Assembly: GCA_963922335.1 (NCBI GenBank) | Contig: CAWUIB010000004.1 | Coordinates: 124,001-188,000 of the forward strand | Reading direction: 5' to 3' | DNA length: 64,000 bases | Source: CALBPI01 sp963922335 | GTDB lineage: Bacteria; Pseudomonadota; Gammaproteobacteria; Steroidobacterales; Woeseiaceae | Shown here: positions 47,256 through 55,796 of the stretch, in pieces | Layout: each line of letters starts with the position of its first letter | Position numbering within the stretch: position 1 is the first letter of the stretch | Notes under the pieces: model-generated | The model's input: the letters and a program-made list of their open reading frames with translations, nothing else | Told to the model about the DNA's origin: nothing | The model's database searches: none | Made by a program: the position numbers and the translations under genes

Positions 47256-48098
47256 TTGGTACAGGAAACCGCGATTCTCGATCGCTATGGCGTCGTCGGT
47301 TATCCCGTGGCGCACAGCAAGTCACCGGTCATTCACCAACAGTTCGCCGAGCAGACTGGCGAATCACTAGTCTATGAGCTTGTCGAAGCGGCACCCGATG
47401 ATCTTGAGTCTGTCGTGCGTCAATTTCAGCGGGCGGGCGGCAAAGGGCTAAACGTTACAGTTCCGCACAAAAGTCGTGCGACGCGCCTGGTCGATGAGCT
47501 CAGCGAATCAGCGAGCATCGCGGGTGCTCTGAACACCCTGAAATTCGATGAAGACCGTATCGTTGGTTTCAACACCGATGGCATTGGTCTGATCCGCGAC
47601 CTCCGCGATAATTGGAAATTCGAAATACCGAATACTCGCATCCTGGTACTGGGTGCTGGGGGCGCCACACAAGGCATCCTGGCACCGCTGCTTGATCTCG
47701 AGCCCGCTACGATCGTCATCGCAAATCGCACTGTCGCCAAGGCCGACGCTCTGGCGAATCACTTTGGTGCGCTCGGCGAAGTCGAAGGCATGCGTTTCAA
47801 TGACGTGCGCAGCGTCGAACCGTTCGACCTCGTGATCAACGCCACCTCGGCCGGTCTCTCCGGAGAATCGGCGCCGTTCCCGAAAGAAGCGATTCGTCGC
47901 GGACACACAGCCTGTTATGACCTTTCCTATGCACTGCATAAGACGCCGTTTGTGGCCTGGGCAGAGCAGATGGACGCCGGTCGAACCCGGGCCGGATGGG
48001 GCATGCTCATCGAGCAAGCCGCAGAGTCTTTTCGGATTTGGCGAGGTATCCAACCCGAAACGGCACATGTTCTGAACCGATTACCCGCCGCGAACTAG
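47256..48098 (+). CDS. aroE: Shikimate dehydrogenase (NADP+)
   Basis: It reduces 3-dehydroshikimate to shikimate in aromatic amino acid synthesis. 280 residues from TTG 47256, with GCAGGAG 8-9 bases upstream. GYPVAHSKSPVIHQQF binds substrate, NVTVPHKSRA holds the catalytic Lys (about 71), FNTDGIGLIRDL the catalytic Asp (about 108), and ILVLGAGGATQGIL the NADP loop; NRTVAKADAL follows with the Arg that selects NADP. It lies 46 bases after hemB. Functionally it feeds the chorismate used by the trp operon further right. Confidence 0.94.
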   Translation: MVQETAILDRYGVVGYPVAHSKSPVIHQQFAEQTGESLVYELVEAAPDDLESVVRQFQRAGGKGLNVTVPHKSRATRLVDELSESASIAGALNTLKFDEDRIVGFNTDGIGLIRDLRDNWKFEIPNTRILVLGAGGATQGILAPLLDLEPATIVIANRTVAKADALANHFGALGEVEGMRFNDVRSVEPFDLVINATSAGLSGESAPFPKEAIRRGHTACYDLSYALHKTPFVAWAEQMDAGRTRAGWGMLIEQAAESFRIWRGIQPETAHVLNRLPAAN

Positions 48099-48191
48099 TT
48101 TTTTAATTTTTTCTGCATCCAAACTGAGACAGCCCTCGAAACTCAGAGGCGAACTTTCATTCGCCATTAGTTTTGAAGGAGTATAAAAACT

Positions 48192-49544
48192 ATGTTGCGT
48201 AGCAAACTGACTGCCATGGCGGCGGTCGCAGCCCTCGCGCTCACTGGTTGCGATGTATTTGATGATGACGACGACGACAATAACGCGGTCGCCGTCGACA
48301 CCACTGTAGTCCGCGTCCTGCATGCATCGCCTGATGCACCTGCGGTAGACGTCACCATCGACGGCTTGTCGTTCAGTGGTGTTGACTACAAACAAGGCAC
48401 TCAGGACATTCGCGTCCCGGGCGGTACTTACACCGTTCAGGTCGACGGATTGACGCCAGGCGGCAACACCACCGTGATCGGTCCAGTCGATTTGGCCCTC
48501 TCAGCGGACTCGCGCTATGCGGTAATCGCTGCAGGCCCTGTGGCAAGCATTGCCCCGGTCGTCGTCGAGATTCCTGACCAGAGTCCAGCCGTTGGCAACA
48601 TCCGCGCGACGGTTGTACACGGCGCTCCGGCTGCTCCTGCGGTCGACGTTTACGTCACCGCGCCGGGCGCCAACCTTGGCGCATCAGCAGCGCTGGGTTC
48701 ATTCAGCTTCGGCGACTCGCTCGGCCCCGTAGAAGTACCGGGTGGTGAGTACCAGATCCGCGTGACGTTGGCCGGCACCACCACGGTCGTATTCGACAGT
48801 GGACCGGTTGTGCTGACCGCCGGTATCGACTACCTGATCACCGCTGTGGAAAACACCGAAGCAGGCGACGCACCGGTGTCGCTTGTTGTCCTGGACGGCG
48901 CGAACTCATTCGAGCTGTTCGACGTCGACACACCGGCAGCACTTCGCGTAATCCATAACTCGCCTGATGCGCCTGCAGTCGACATCATCGTGAACGATGA
49001 CTTCGCTAACCCGCTCGTACCGGGCCTCGCGTTCCCCGACTTCACCGATTTCGTTGAAGTACCTCCGGGCACGTACAACGTGAAGGTTACGCCGGCTGGT
49101 GATGCTGGCACGATCGTGATCGATGCGGACCTCAACCTGACCGTAGGCAGCGAATCATCCGTATACGCAACCGGTCTGCTGGCTAACATCGCACCGCAAG
49201 TACTCGCTGACGATCGTCGCGAAGTTGCTACGCAAGCGCAGGTGCGCATTCTGCACGGCTCACCGGCAGCGGGCGCGGTAGACATCTTCGTCACCGCACC
49301 GGGCACCGACATTACGACCGTCACCCCGAACTTCGCTGACGTGGAGTTTGGTGACGAGACCGGTTACGTGCAGCTCGCTGCAGGTACCTACACGGTCACG
49401 GTCACACCGACCGGCACGACCACAGCGGCAATCGGCCCGATCGACATTACGATCGACGCTGGTGGCATCTACACCGCGGTAGCACGCGATGCTGCTGGTG
49501 GTGGCGCACCGCTCGGTCTGATCCTGCTCGACGACTTTAACTAA
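48192..49544 (+). CDS. DUF4397 repeat lipoprotein
   Basis: 450 residues. AAGGAG is 10 bases upstream of ATG 48192. A lipoprotein signal ends in LTGC, followed at once by an Asp run (residues 24-29). The rest is built of about four tandem DUF4397 units, each starting near VRVLHASPDAPAVDVTIDG, ATVVHGAPAAPAVDVYV, LRVIHNSPDAPAVDIIV or VRILHGSPAAGAVDIFV and ending in a PGGTYTVQV-type strand. The fold is beta-sandwich-like. Asp right after the lipid Cys is the inner-membrane retention signal of the E. coli Lol rule, though the rule may differ here. The function is unknown. A strong terminator follows. Confidence 0.88.
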   Translation: MLRSKLTAMAAVAALALTGCDVFDDDDDDNNAVAVDTTVVRVLHASPDAPAVDVTIDGLSFSGVDYKQGTQDIRVPGGTYTVQVDGLTPGGNTTVIGPVDLALSADSRYAVIAAGPVASIAPVVVEIPDQSPAVGNIRATVVHGAPAAPAVDVYVTAPGANLGASAALGSFSFGDSLGPVEVPGGEYQIRVTLAGTTTVVFDSGPVVLTAGIDYLITAVENTEAGDAPVSLVVLDGANSFELFDVDTPAALRVIHNSPDAPAVDIIVNDDFANPLVPGLAFPDFTDFVEVPPGTYNVKVTPAGDAGTIVIDADLNLTVGSESSVYATGLLANIAPQVLADDRREVATQAQVRILHGSPAAGAVDIFVTAPGTDITTVTPNFADVEFGDETGYVQLAAGTYTVTVTPTGTTTAAIGPIDITIDAGGIYTAVARDAAGGGAPLGLILLDDFN

Positions 49545-49568
49545 GCGTCAGCGGATCGACCGCAAACA

Positions 49569-49607
49569 AACCGCATCGGCCTCTGGCCGGTGCGGTTTTT
49601 TTTGTTT
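49569..49607. terminator. Strong intrinsic terminator, probably bidirectional
   Basis: A 12-bp stem, ACCGCATCGGCC against GGCCGGTGCGGT with one G-U pair, a 3-base loop, and then eight T on the plus strand. The reverse strand also has TTTGTTT after the stem, so it can end both the DUF4397 gene and gor, which converge here. Confidence 0.9.
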
Positions 49608-50956
49608 TAGCGCATCGTCACGAGTTCTTCTGCACTGGTCGGATGAATGGCGACCGTGTCATCGAAGTCTTTCTTGGTAGCGCCCATTTTCACGGCGACC
49701 GCAAAACCCTGCATCATTTCGTCCGCGCCATCGCCGAATACATGACAACCCACAACGCGCTCTTCGTCTCCGACAACCACCAGTTTCATCGCCGCCCTGC
49801 GTTTGTGTGCACCTAGCGCATAACGCATCGGAATAAACGACGAAGTGTAAGTTTTCGCCTGATCACCAAACCGTGCTTTGGCCTCGGGCTCGGTCAGTCC
49901 AACGGTGCCCATGGGCGGATGAGAGAACACCACGGTCGCGATGTTCGAGTAATCCAGTTTTCGATCGGTCATACCGCCAAAGAGTCGGTCCGATAGTCGA
50001 CGACCTGCGGCAATCGCCACCGGTGTCAGCGCCACCGCACCCGTAACATCACCAAGCGCAAAGATATGATCAATATTTGTTTGTTGCCATTCATCGACCG
50101 GAATAAACCCACCAGGATCGGTCGATACACCGGCGGCCTCCAGCTCAAGATCGCCAGTTGCGGGGTCGCGACCCACCGCCCAGATGACGCAGTCAAAGTC
50201 GCCGAATTCACGGCCATCCTGGGCCCGCAGGATCCGCTTGTTGTTGGCACCCTGACGCAGGGTCTCGGGGATGAAATGCTCGTGCAAAGCGATCCCGTCT
50301 GCCTCGAGCGCGTCGGTCACTGCACTGCGCAAAAGCGGGTCGAATGATCGCAGCACACCGTCTTGGCGCACGAGAATGGTGGTGTCGGCGCCTAGTGCTC
50401 GCAAAACGCCGCCGAGCTCTACAGCAACATAACCGCTGCCGACCAGAGCGACACGCTGCGGCATCTGTTCCAGTTCAAAGAATCCATCTGACGTGATGCC
50501 CAGTTCCGCGCCGGGAACCGATGGTACGTGTGGATAGCCGCCTGTTGCGATCGTAATCCGATCTGCCTCGTATACCGTGTGGTCGACAGTGATCGCGTTC
50601 GGTCCGGAAAAATGTGCGCGGCCCCGAACTACGTCGATCGACTTGCGCTCCAGGTTGTTCGCATAAATGCCATTCAGCCTCGCTACATAGGCATCCCGTG
50701 CTTCCTTGAGCGTGCGCCACTGGTGATGCGGCTCCATACGCTCAAAACCGTAACTTTCCGCAAGCTCGAGATGCTCGGCCACGTTCGCGGCATACCACAT
50801 GACTTTCTTCGGAACACAGCCGACGTTCACGCAAGTCCCGCCCAGGCGGTGGGATTCCACCACCAAAACGCGGGCGCCGTATTCAACCGCTCGCTGCGCG
50901 TGAGCGAGGCCACCGCTGCCACCACCGATCACAATCAGGTCATATCGCTCACTCAC
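49607..50956 (-). CDS. gor: Glutathione-disulfide reductase
   Basis: It reduces GSSG with NADPH. 449 residues, the usual length. The FAD loop is VIGGGSGGLAHAQRA, the redox disulfide C42/C47 is in GGTCVNVGCVPKK, the NADPH loop is ALVGSGYVAVELGGVL, the second FAD region is IFALGDVTGAVALTPVA, and the C-terminal HPTSAEE gives the catalytic His-Glu pair. GTCVNVGC (rather than the lipoamide form GTCLNVGC) favours glutathione reductase. It is divergent from prlC with 95 bases between starts. Confidence 0.94.
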   Translation of the reverse strand: MSERYDLIVIGGGSGGLAHAQRAVEYGARVLVVESHRLGGTCVNVGCVPKKVMWYAANVAEHLELAESYGFERMEPHHQWRTLKEARDAYVARLNGIYANNLERKSIDVVRGRAHFSGPNAITVDHTVYEADRITIATGGYPHVPSVPGAELGITSDGFFELEQMPQRVALVGSGYVAVELGGVLRALGADTTILVRQDGVLRSFDPLLRSAVTDALEADGIALHEHFIPETLRQGANNKRILRAQDGREFGDFDCVIWAVGRDPATGDLELEAAGVSTDPGGFIPVDEWQQTNIDHIFALGDVTGAVALTPVAIAAGRRLSDRLFGGMTDRKLDYSNIATVVFSHPPMGTVGLTEPEAKARFGDQAKTYTSSFIPMRYALGAHKRRAAMKLVVVGDEERVVGCHVFGDGADEMMQGFAVAVKMGATKKDFDDTVAIHPTSAEELVTMR

Positions 50957-51051
50957 CGCTCACTTCCCATGGTCAATTTCTCAGTTGTGCGCATGCTACA
51001 CTTCCCACGCTCAACGGCACAGAGGCCTTCGACCACACTCGCGGATACAGC

Positions 51052-53073
51052 ATGACCCAGTCGTCTCACGAGATTTTTGAACTACCTGATTTTTCGAATA
51101 TCTCGGCAGAATCCATCAGTCGCGAAATTCCTGAATTACTCGTTAAGCTGCGTGAGCGTCTTGAGGCCATTCGCATGGCCCCTGGCGGGTTCGAGAATCT
51201 GGTTTATGGACTGGAAGAAATTCGCCATGAACTCGGGCGCTGTTGGTCGCCGTTTTCGCACCAGAATATGGTTCAGAGCGACCCGGACTTTCAGACCGCT
51301 TATGTAGAAGCACTCACGCAGATCACGCGCTTCGCCACGGAGCTAGGACAAGACCAGACCATCTATGCAGCCTTGTCGCAATTAGAGAGCGCTAACGCGC
51401 CGTCGATGGACGCCTCGGCGCAAGAGCTCGTTCACAAGATGCTGCGCGACTTCCGCCTGGCAGGGGTCGCACTCGACTCACGAGATAAGGCCCGATTCGT
51501 CGAACTGACCCAGCAACTTTCGAAAGCGCAGGCGGAGTTTTCCAATAGGCTGCAGCAATGCACCGACGCCTGGTCATGGCGAACAGAAGACCTCAATGCG
51601 GTGTCCGGAATTCCGGAAACCGTACTCCGTGGTGCGCGGAACGCGGCCGAGACTGCTGGCGCAGCAGGCTGGCTGTTTTCATTAACGCAACCCACTTACC
51701 AGGCGGTTATCACGCACTGCGAGCACAGGGATACCCGACGCCGCTTCTACGAGGCGTGGATGACCCGGGCAAGCACGGTCGGACAACATGACGAACAATG
51801 GGACAACAGCCCGTTGATCACCGAAATCCTAAGCACACGACAACAGATGGCGGAATTGCTTGGTTTCGATAGCTACGCCGAAATGTCTCTGGCGCCCAAG
51901 ATGGCCGACTCGGTCGATCAGGTCTTGACGTTTCTGAACGACCTCGCCGATCGCAGTCTCGCTAGCGCCGAACGCGAACGCGAACGCCTCGAATCAATCG
52001 CCGGACACAAACTCGAGGCCTGGGACACTACGTTCTACCTCGAGCAACTGCGCAACCGCGATTTCGCGATCTCCGACGAATTGCTGCGACCCTATTTTCA
52101 AGCGCCGGCAGTTCTGGAGGGCTTGTTTGAGCTGGCTGGTCGGTTGTTCGGACTGCGATTCAAGGTCGCCCAGGATGTTGTCGCCTGGCACGACGATGTG
52201 GAATTCATCCACGTGCTCGACCAGGGTGGCAATACGATCGGCGGGTTCTACATGGATCTCTATGCGCGTGCTGGCAAGCGCGGAGGCGCATGGATCGACG
52301 AGTGCGTTGTGCACAAGGCGCTTCCCGATTCTCAGTCGCTACCGGTCGGATACCTGGTCTGCAATTTCACAACCGGTGCGGGTGATCGAGAGGCGCAACT
52401 GGCGCATCAGGAAGTCGTTACGCTGTTCCACGAATTCGGGCACATGCTGCACCATCTGCTGACTCGGGTGGCGTACCCGAGCATCGCAGGTATCAACGGT
52501 GTGCCGTGGGACGCGGTGGAACTTCCGAGTCAGTTTTTCGAGCACTACGCGTGGCACTACGACGTCCTGAAGGCCTGCAGTGCCCATGTGGATTCCGGTG
52601 AGACGCTGCCCAAGGCGCTCTACGACCGGTTGTACGCAGCACGCAACTGTGGAGCCGGACTACAGATGCTACGCCAGCTCGAATTCGCACTGTTCGACTT
52701 CGATCTGCACGCACGTAGCGACGCAGCTGAACCAGGCGTTTTACAATCGGTGCTCGCAGAAACCAGAGCACGCACAACCCTGATCGAACCGCCGGCATGG
52801 AATCGATTTGAGAACGGTTTCTCGCATATTTTTGCGGGCGGGTACGCGGCTGGCTATTACAGCTACAAGTGGGCTGAGGTACTCGCGGCAGACGCGTTTT
52901 CTGCGTTTGAGGAAGTTGGCAATGTTTTTGATCTCGACACTGCCAAACGCTTTCGCCAGACCATTCTCGAAATTGGTGGCAGTCGCGATATCGGCGAAGC
53001 ATTTACCGATTTCAGAGGGCGAACCGCGCGTATCGACGCATTACTGGAACGCGATGGCATTCTCGCCGCTTGA
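51052..53073 (+). CDS. prlC: Oligopeptidase A (M3 family zinc peptidase)
   Basis: A cytoplasmic metallopeptidase that breaks down short peptides, including cleaved signal peptides. 673 residues, the family length. The zinc motif HEFGHMLHH lies at about 460-468, with the third ligand Glu downstream in the helix. The preceding AHQEVVTLF, and FIHVLDQGGNTIGGFYMDLYARAGKRGGAW (shown only in part elsewhere), are characteristic. The N-terminal half is helical and forms the channel roof. ATG 51052 starts 95 bases from the divergent gor gene. Confidence 0.95.
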   Translation: MTQSSHEIFELPDFSNISAESISREIPELLVKLRERLEAIRMAPGGFENLVYGLEEIRHELGRCWSPFSHQNMVQSDPDFQTAYVEALTQITRFATELGQDQTIYAALSQLESANAPSMDASAQELVHKMLRDFRLAGVALDSRDKARFVELTQQLSKAQAEFSNRLQQCTDAWSWRTEDLNAVSGIPETVLRGARNAAETAGAAGWLFSLTQPTYQAVITHCEHRDTRRRFYEAWMTRASTVGQHDEQWDNSPLITEILSTRQQMAELLGFDSYAEMSLAPKMADSVDQVLTFLNDLADRSLASAERERERLESIAGHKLEAWDTTFYLEQLRNRDFAISDELLRPYFQAPAVLEGLFELAGRLFGLRFKVAQDVVAWHDDVEFIHVLDQGGNTIGGFYMDLYARAGKRGGAWIDECVVHKALPDSQSLPVGYLVCNFTTGAGDREAQLAHQEVVTLFHEFGHMLHHLLTRVAYPSIAGINGVPWDAVELPSQFFEHYAWHYDVLKACSAHVDSGETLPKALYDRLYAARNCGAGLQMLRQLEFALFDFDLHARSDAAEPGVLQSVLAETRARTTLIEPPAWNRFENGFSHIFAGGYAAGYYSYKWAEVLAADAFSAFEEVGNVFDLDTAKRFRQTILEIGGSRDIGEAFTDFRGRTARIDALLERDGILAA

Positions 53074-53134
53074 TTACTGACGACTTTCGTCTTTATTCGC
53101 CCAAATATCGTAGTTACGTCATATCGGGCCTAAC

Positions 53135-54244
53135 TTGTCCTCATCGATTCACGTATGCTTGCCCGAACTGGGTGGGGTGGATTTAGGGCGCGTGCAGGCA
53201 CAACAGACGCACTCACAATCTCTGCGCGATCGGCGCAACAACTTCGACGTCACTGACCGTGTCGATGTCTCAAGCATGACGTCGGTGCGTGATGCGGTTG
53301 AATCGTTGTTCTACGATACCTTCCCGCACGCTGCCTTCGACCGAATCTGGCTGGCATTCCATGATTTCGAACGACTGTTCGCGGGTCGCTATCCGGGCTA
53401 TCACGGTTGTGACACGACCTACCACGATGTCCAACACACGCTCGATATGACGTTGGCGGTTGCGCGCCTCATTGCGGGACACGAGCGCACTGTCAAAGAA
53501 GCGGATCGTCTTGGACCTGCGCGCGCTGAGCTTGCCCTCATCATCGCGATGTTCCACGACGCAGGCTACATCCGACACGAATCGCGCGATGGCGCTATTG
53601 CCAATGGTGCCGTCTTCACGCGCGTGCATGTCACACGAAGCGGCGAGTTTCTGAGGGACTATCTGGAGCGCATCGGCCTTGGTCATTGTGCTGACCTTGC
53701 GGCGCAGCTTGTGCATTTCACAGGCTATGAGATCGACCTGCGCAACCTCACGATGGACGATCCGCGAGACACCCGTGTCGGGTACATGATCGGCACCGGA
53801 GACTTACTCGCGCAGATGGCCGACCGCTGCTATCTGGAAAAATGCCGTGATCGGCTCTTCCACGAATTCGTAATCGGCGGTGTTGCAATGTCGATCAACG
53901 ACGCCGGTGAAACAGTCATGCAATATGAGTCGGGAGAAGACCTGTTGCGCAAGACTCCTGAGTTTTTTCAGAAAGGTGCTCGCCACCGACTTGACGAAGA
54001 ATTCGAACGCACCTACCGCTTTATCGAACCGGTTTTCGACGGGCGCAATCCCTACATCGAGGCGATCAACCGCAATATTCGCTATCTGCAGTTCGTGATC
54101 AACACTGAAAACTGGGCTGGGCTGCGTCGCGAACCACCCGTTTACGTGGCGGCCCCGGATATCTCCGAAAGTGTCCGGATCATGGTCGCGGAGCTGCGCC
54201 GCGCCTTTAAGGAAGGCACCGGACCGAGCCAGATCGTCGCCTGA
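53135..54244 (+). CDS. HD-domain phosphohydrolase, cyclic-nucleotide phosphodiesterase-like
   Basis: Up to 369 residues. The start is uncertain: TTG 53135, GTG 53177 or ATG 53276 (MTSVRDAVESLF), the last matching where conserved sequence begins. YHDVQHTLDMTLAVARLI resembles the first metal-His motif of class I cyclic-nucleotide phosphodiesterases (YHNxxHAxDV), and LIIAMFHDAGYIRHES is the HD pair. Later Asp/Gln residues (IGTGDLLAQMADR) complete a likely metal pocket. Its substrate, a cyclic nucleotide or another phosphoester, is unproven. It converges on panD with 5 bases between. Confidence 0.75.
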   Translation: MSSSIHVCLPELGGVDLGRVQAQQTHSQSLRDRRNNFDVTDRVDVSSMTSVRDAVESLFYDTFPHAAFDRIWLAFHDFERLFAGRYPGYHGCDTTYHDVQHTLDMTLAVARLIAGHERTVKEADRLGPARAELALIIAMFHDAGYIRHESRDGAIANGAVFTRVHVTRSGEFLRDYLERIGLGHCADLAAQLVHFTGYEIDLRNLTMDDPRDTRVGYMIGTGDLLAQMADRCYLEKCRDRLFHEFVIGGVAMSINDAGETVMQYESGEDLLRKTPEFFQKGARHRLDEEFERTYRFIEPVFDGRNPYIEAINRNIRYLQFVINTENWAGLRREPPVYVAAPDISESVRIMVAELRRAFKEGTGPSQIVA

Positions 54245-54249
54245 CGGAA

Positions 54250-54615
54250 TCAGGGCTCGGTGGCGGGCGTCTCGGTGAGGTAGCGAACGAACCGATTCCG
54301 CTCATCCACAAGGATCGCGCACGGATCCAAAGGCCGGTCGGTGAGCTCGAAAGCGATGATGATGAGCTCTTCACCCTCGCTGATCAGATGTGCAGCAGCC
54401 CCGTTCATGCAGATCACGCCTGAATCGCGCTCCCCTGCAATGACGTAAGTCTCGAGACGGGCGCCGGATGTATTGGAGACAACGAGGACCTTCTCGTTCT
54501 CCCACAGACCCACGCGCTCGATGAGCGCACGATCAATCGTGATGCTACCGACATAGTTGACGTCGGCCTCGGTGACCCGGGCCTTATGAATTTTGGATCG
54601 CATTACCCAGCGCAA
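54250..54615 (-). CDS. panD: Aspartate 1-decarboxylase proenzyme
   Basis: It makes beta-alanine for pantothenate and CoA. I start it at TTG 54615, because AGGAG (54627-54623) lies 7 bases upstream and the resulting N-terminus has the family length. ATG 54603 would be 4 residues shorter and lacks a ribosome site. 121 residues. The self-cleavage site is G23-S24 in NYVGSITID, giving the pyruvoyl group. TSGARLETYVIAGERDSGVI, then NGAAAHLISEGEELIIIAF are typical. No other pan gene is near. It lies downstream of the trp operon and its rider gene on the same strand. Confidence 0.93.
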   Translation of the reverse strand: MRWVMRSKIHKARVTEADVNYVGSITIDRALIERVGLWENEKVLVVSNTSGARLETYVIAGERDSGVICMNGAAAHLISEGEELIIIAFELTDRPLDPCAILVDERNRFVRYLTETPATEP

Positions 54616-54699
54616 GGCGGTACTCCTGAGCGCAAATTCCGGCCGTCCCCGTGATACGGCGGCCACCTGTGCAGCCCGCTATTGTACGCCAAAATCCGG

Positions 54700-55029
54700 C
54701 TAAAGCGGTGTTTCCGAGTCCGCCCAGCCACAATTCCAGCAGACGGCGAACTGGTACTCATTGCTTGTATTGCAGGCCTTACAGATCCAGGGCTCGCCTA
54801 CCGGTTCGGGTTCGGACCGGATTTCTTCAATGATTTCGCGGGCTCGCGGGGCATCCAGGGCATGTTTGACCCATAACTGAGGCCAAACTTCGGTGAACGG
54901 GACCTCGCCGAGGGCCCCGCCCAGGTTCGCGTTACGGATTTCGGTCTCGATGCCCTCCGTAGCGAGTACGTTGGCGAAATGTGCCACCGTGACCAGCGTA
55001 TCCGCGGTGAAGACCTTTTTCTTGCTCAC
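54700..55029 (-). CDS. DUF2007 protein with C-terminal zinc ribbon
   Basis: 109 residues. Residues about 1-70 match DUF2007 (a PII-like signal-transducing fold: LVTVAHFANVLATEGIETEI, EVWPQLWVKHALDAPRAREI). The end has a four-Cys zinc ribbon, CKACN and CWNCGW. Its ATG overlaps the trpA stop by 4 bases, so it is the last gene of the trp operon and is translated together with it. The function is unknown. Confidence 0.85.
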   Translation of the reverse strand: MSKKKVFTADTLVTVAHFANVLATEGIETEIRNANLGGALGEVPFTEVWPQLWVKHALDAPRAREIIEEIRSEPEPVGEPWICKACNTSNEYQFAVCWNCGWADSETPL

Positions 55030-55796
55030 GAGCCTCGCAATACGCTCAAAAACTCACCCGGACTCTCACCGCGCTCCAGCACCTCCAGCAACGCGGAGCC
55101 GACGATCGCACCATCAGCATGCGCCCCGACCTGCTTCACGTCCTCTCGTCTGCGCACCCCAAAGCCCGCACAAACCGGCAGGGTTGAGGCTTCACGAACT
55201 TCAGCCAGGTAACGTTCCGTCTCAGCACTAAATCCGCTAGCACCCCCGCCGCCTGTAATACCGGTGACTGTGACCGCGTAAACGAATCCACGGCTCGCTT
55301 CACAGAGCATGCGCAGCCGTTCAGGCGGGGTAGCCGGTGTGACGAGCTGCACCAGGCCGAGTCCTTCCGCCTCCAGGGCGCTGCGCAAGCCTTCAGATTC
55401 TTCATAAGGCATATCCGGCACAATGAAACCGCACACGCCTGCCGCAGCAGCATCCTTAGCCAATGCCTCGAGCCCATAAGCCAGCATCGGATTCAGATAC
55501 GACATCAATACAAAGGGTTTGCCGACGCGCTCATGGTGTTCGCGCAGCTCGTCGATGATCCAGCGTAATGTCACGCCATTCTCAATCGCCTTGAAGCTGG
55601 TGCGCTGGATCGTCATCCCATCGGCCATAGGATCGGAAAACGGCACACCAATCTCGATCACGTCAGCATGCGGGGCGATCGTGTCGAGGGTTTCCCGAAA
55701 CGATTGCTTGGTAGGAAACCCGGCCGTGATGAACGGTACAAGTGCACCATCTGCCGCGGCGCGGATCGATTCGGTGATACGTTCATGTGGCTGCAT
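55026..55796 (-). CDS. trpA: Tryptophan synthase alpha chain
   Basis: It splits indole-3-glycerol phosphate to indole and glyceraldehyde 3-phosphate. 256 residues, TIM barrel. LVPFITAGFPTK, the catalytic Glu in DVIEIGVPFSDPMADG with the catalytic Asp near its end, and GFIVPDMPYEES are present; the phosphate-binding GFGVRRREDV is near the C-terminus. It overlaps trpB by 14 bases upstream and the DUF2007 gene by 4 bases downstream. Alpha and beta chains form the tunnelled alpha2beta2 complex. Confidence 0.96.
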   Translation of the reverse strand: MQPHERITESIRAAADGALVPFITAGFPTKQSFRETLDTIAPHADVIEIGVPFSDPMADGMTIQRTSFKAIENGVTLRWIIDELREHHERVGKPFVLMSYLNPMLAYGLEALAKDAAAAGVCGFIVPDMPYEESEGLRSALEAEGLGLVQLVTPATPPERLRMLCEASRGFVYAVTVTGITGGGGASGFSAETERYLAEVREASTLPVCAGFGVRRREDVKQVGAHADGAIVGSALLEVLERGESPGEFLSVLRGS

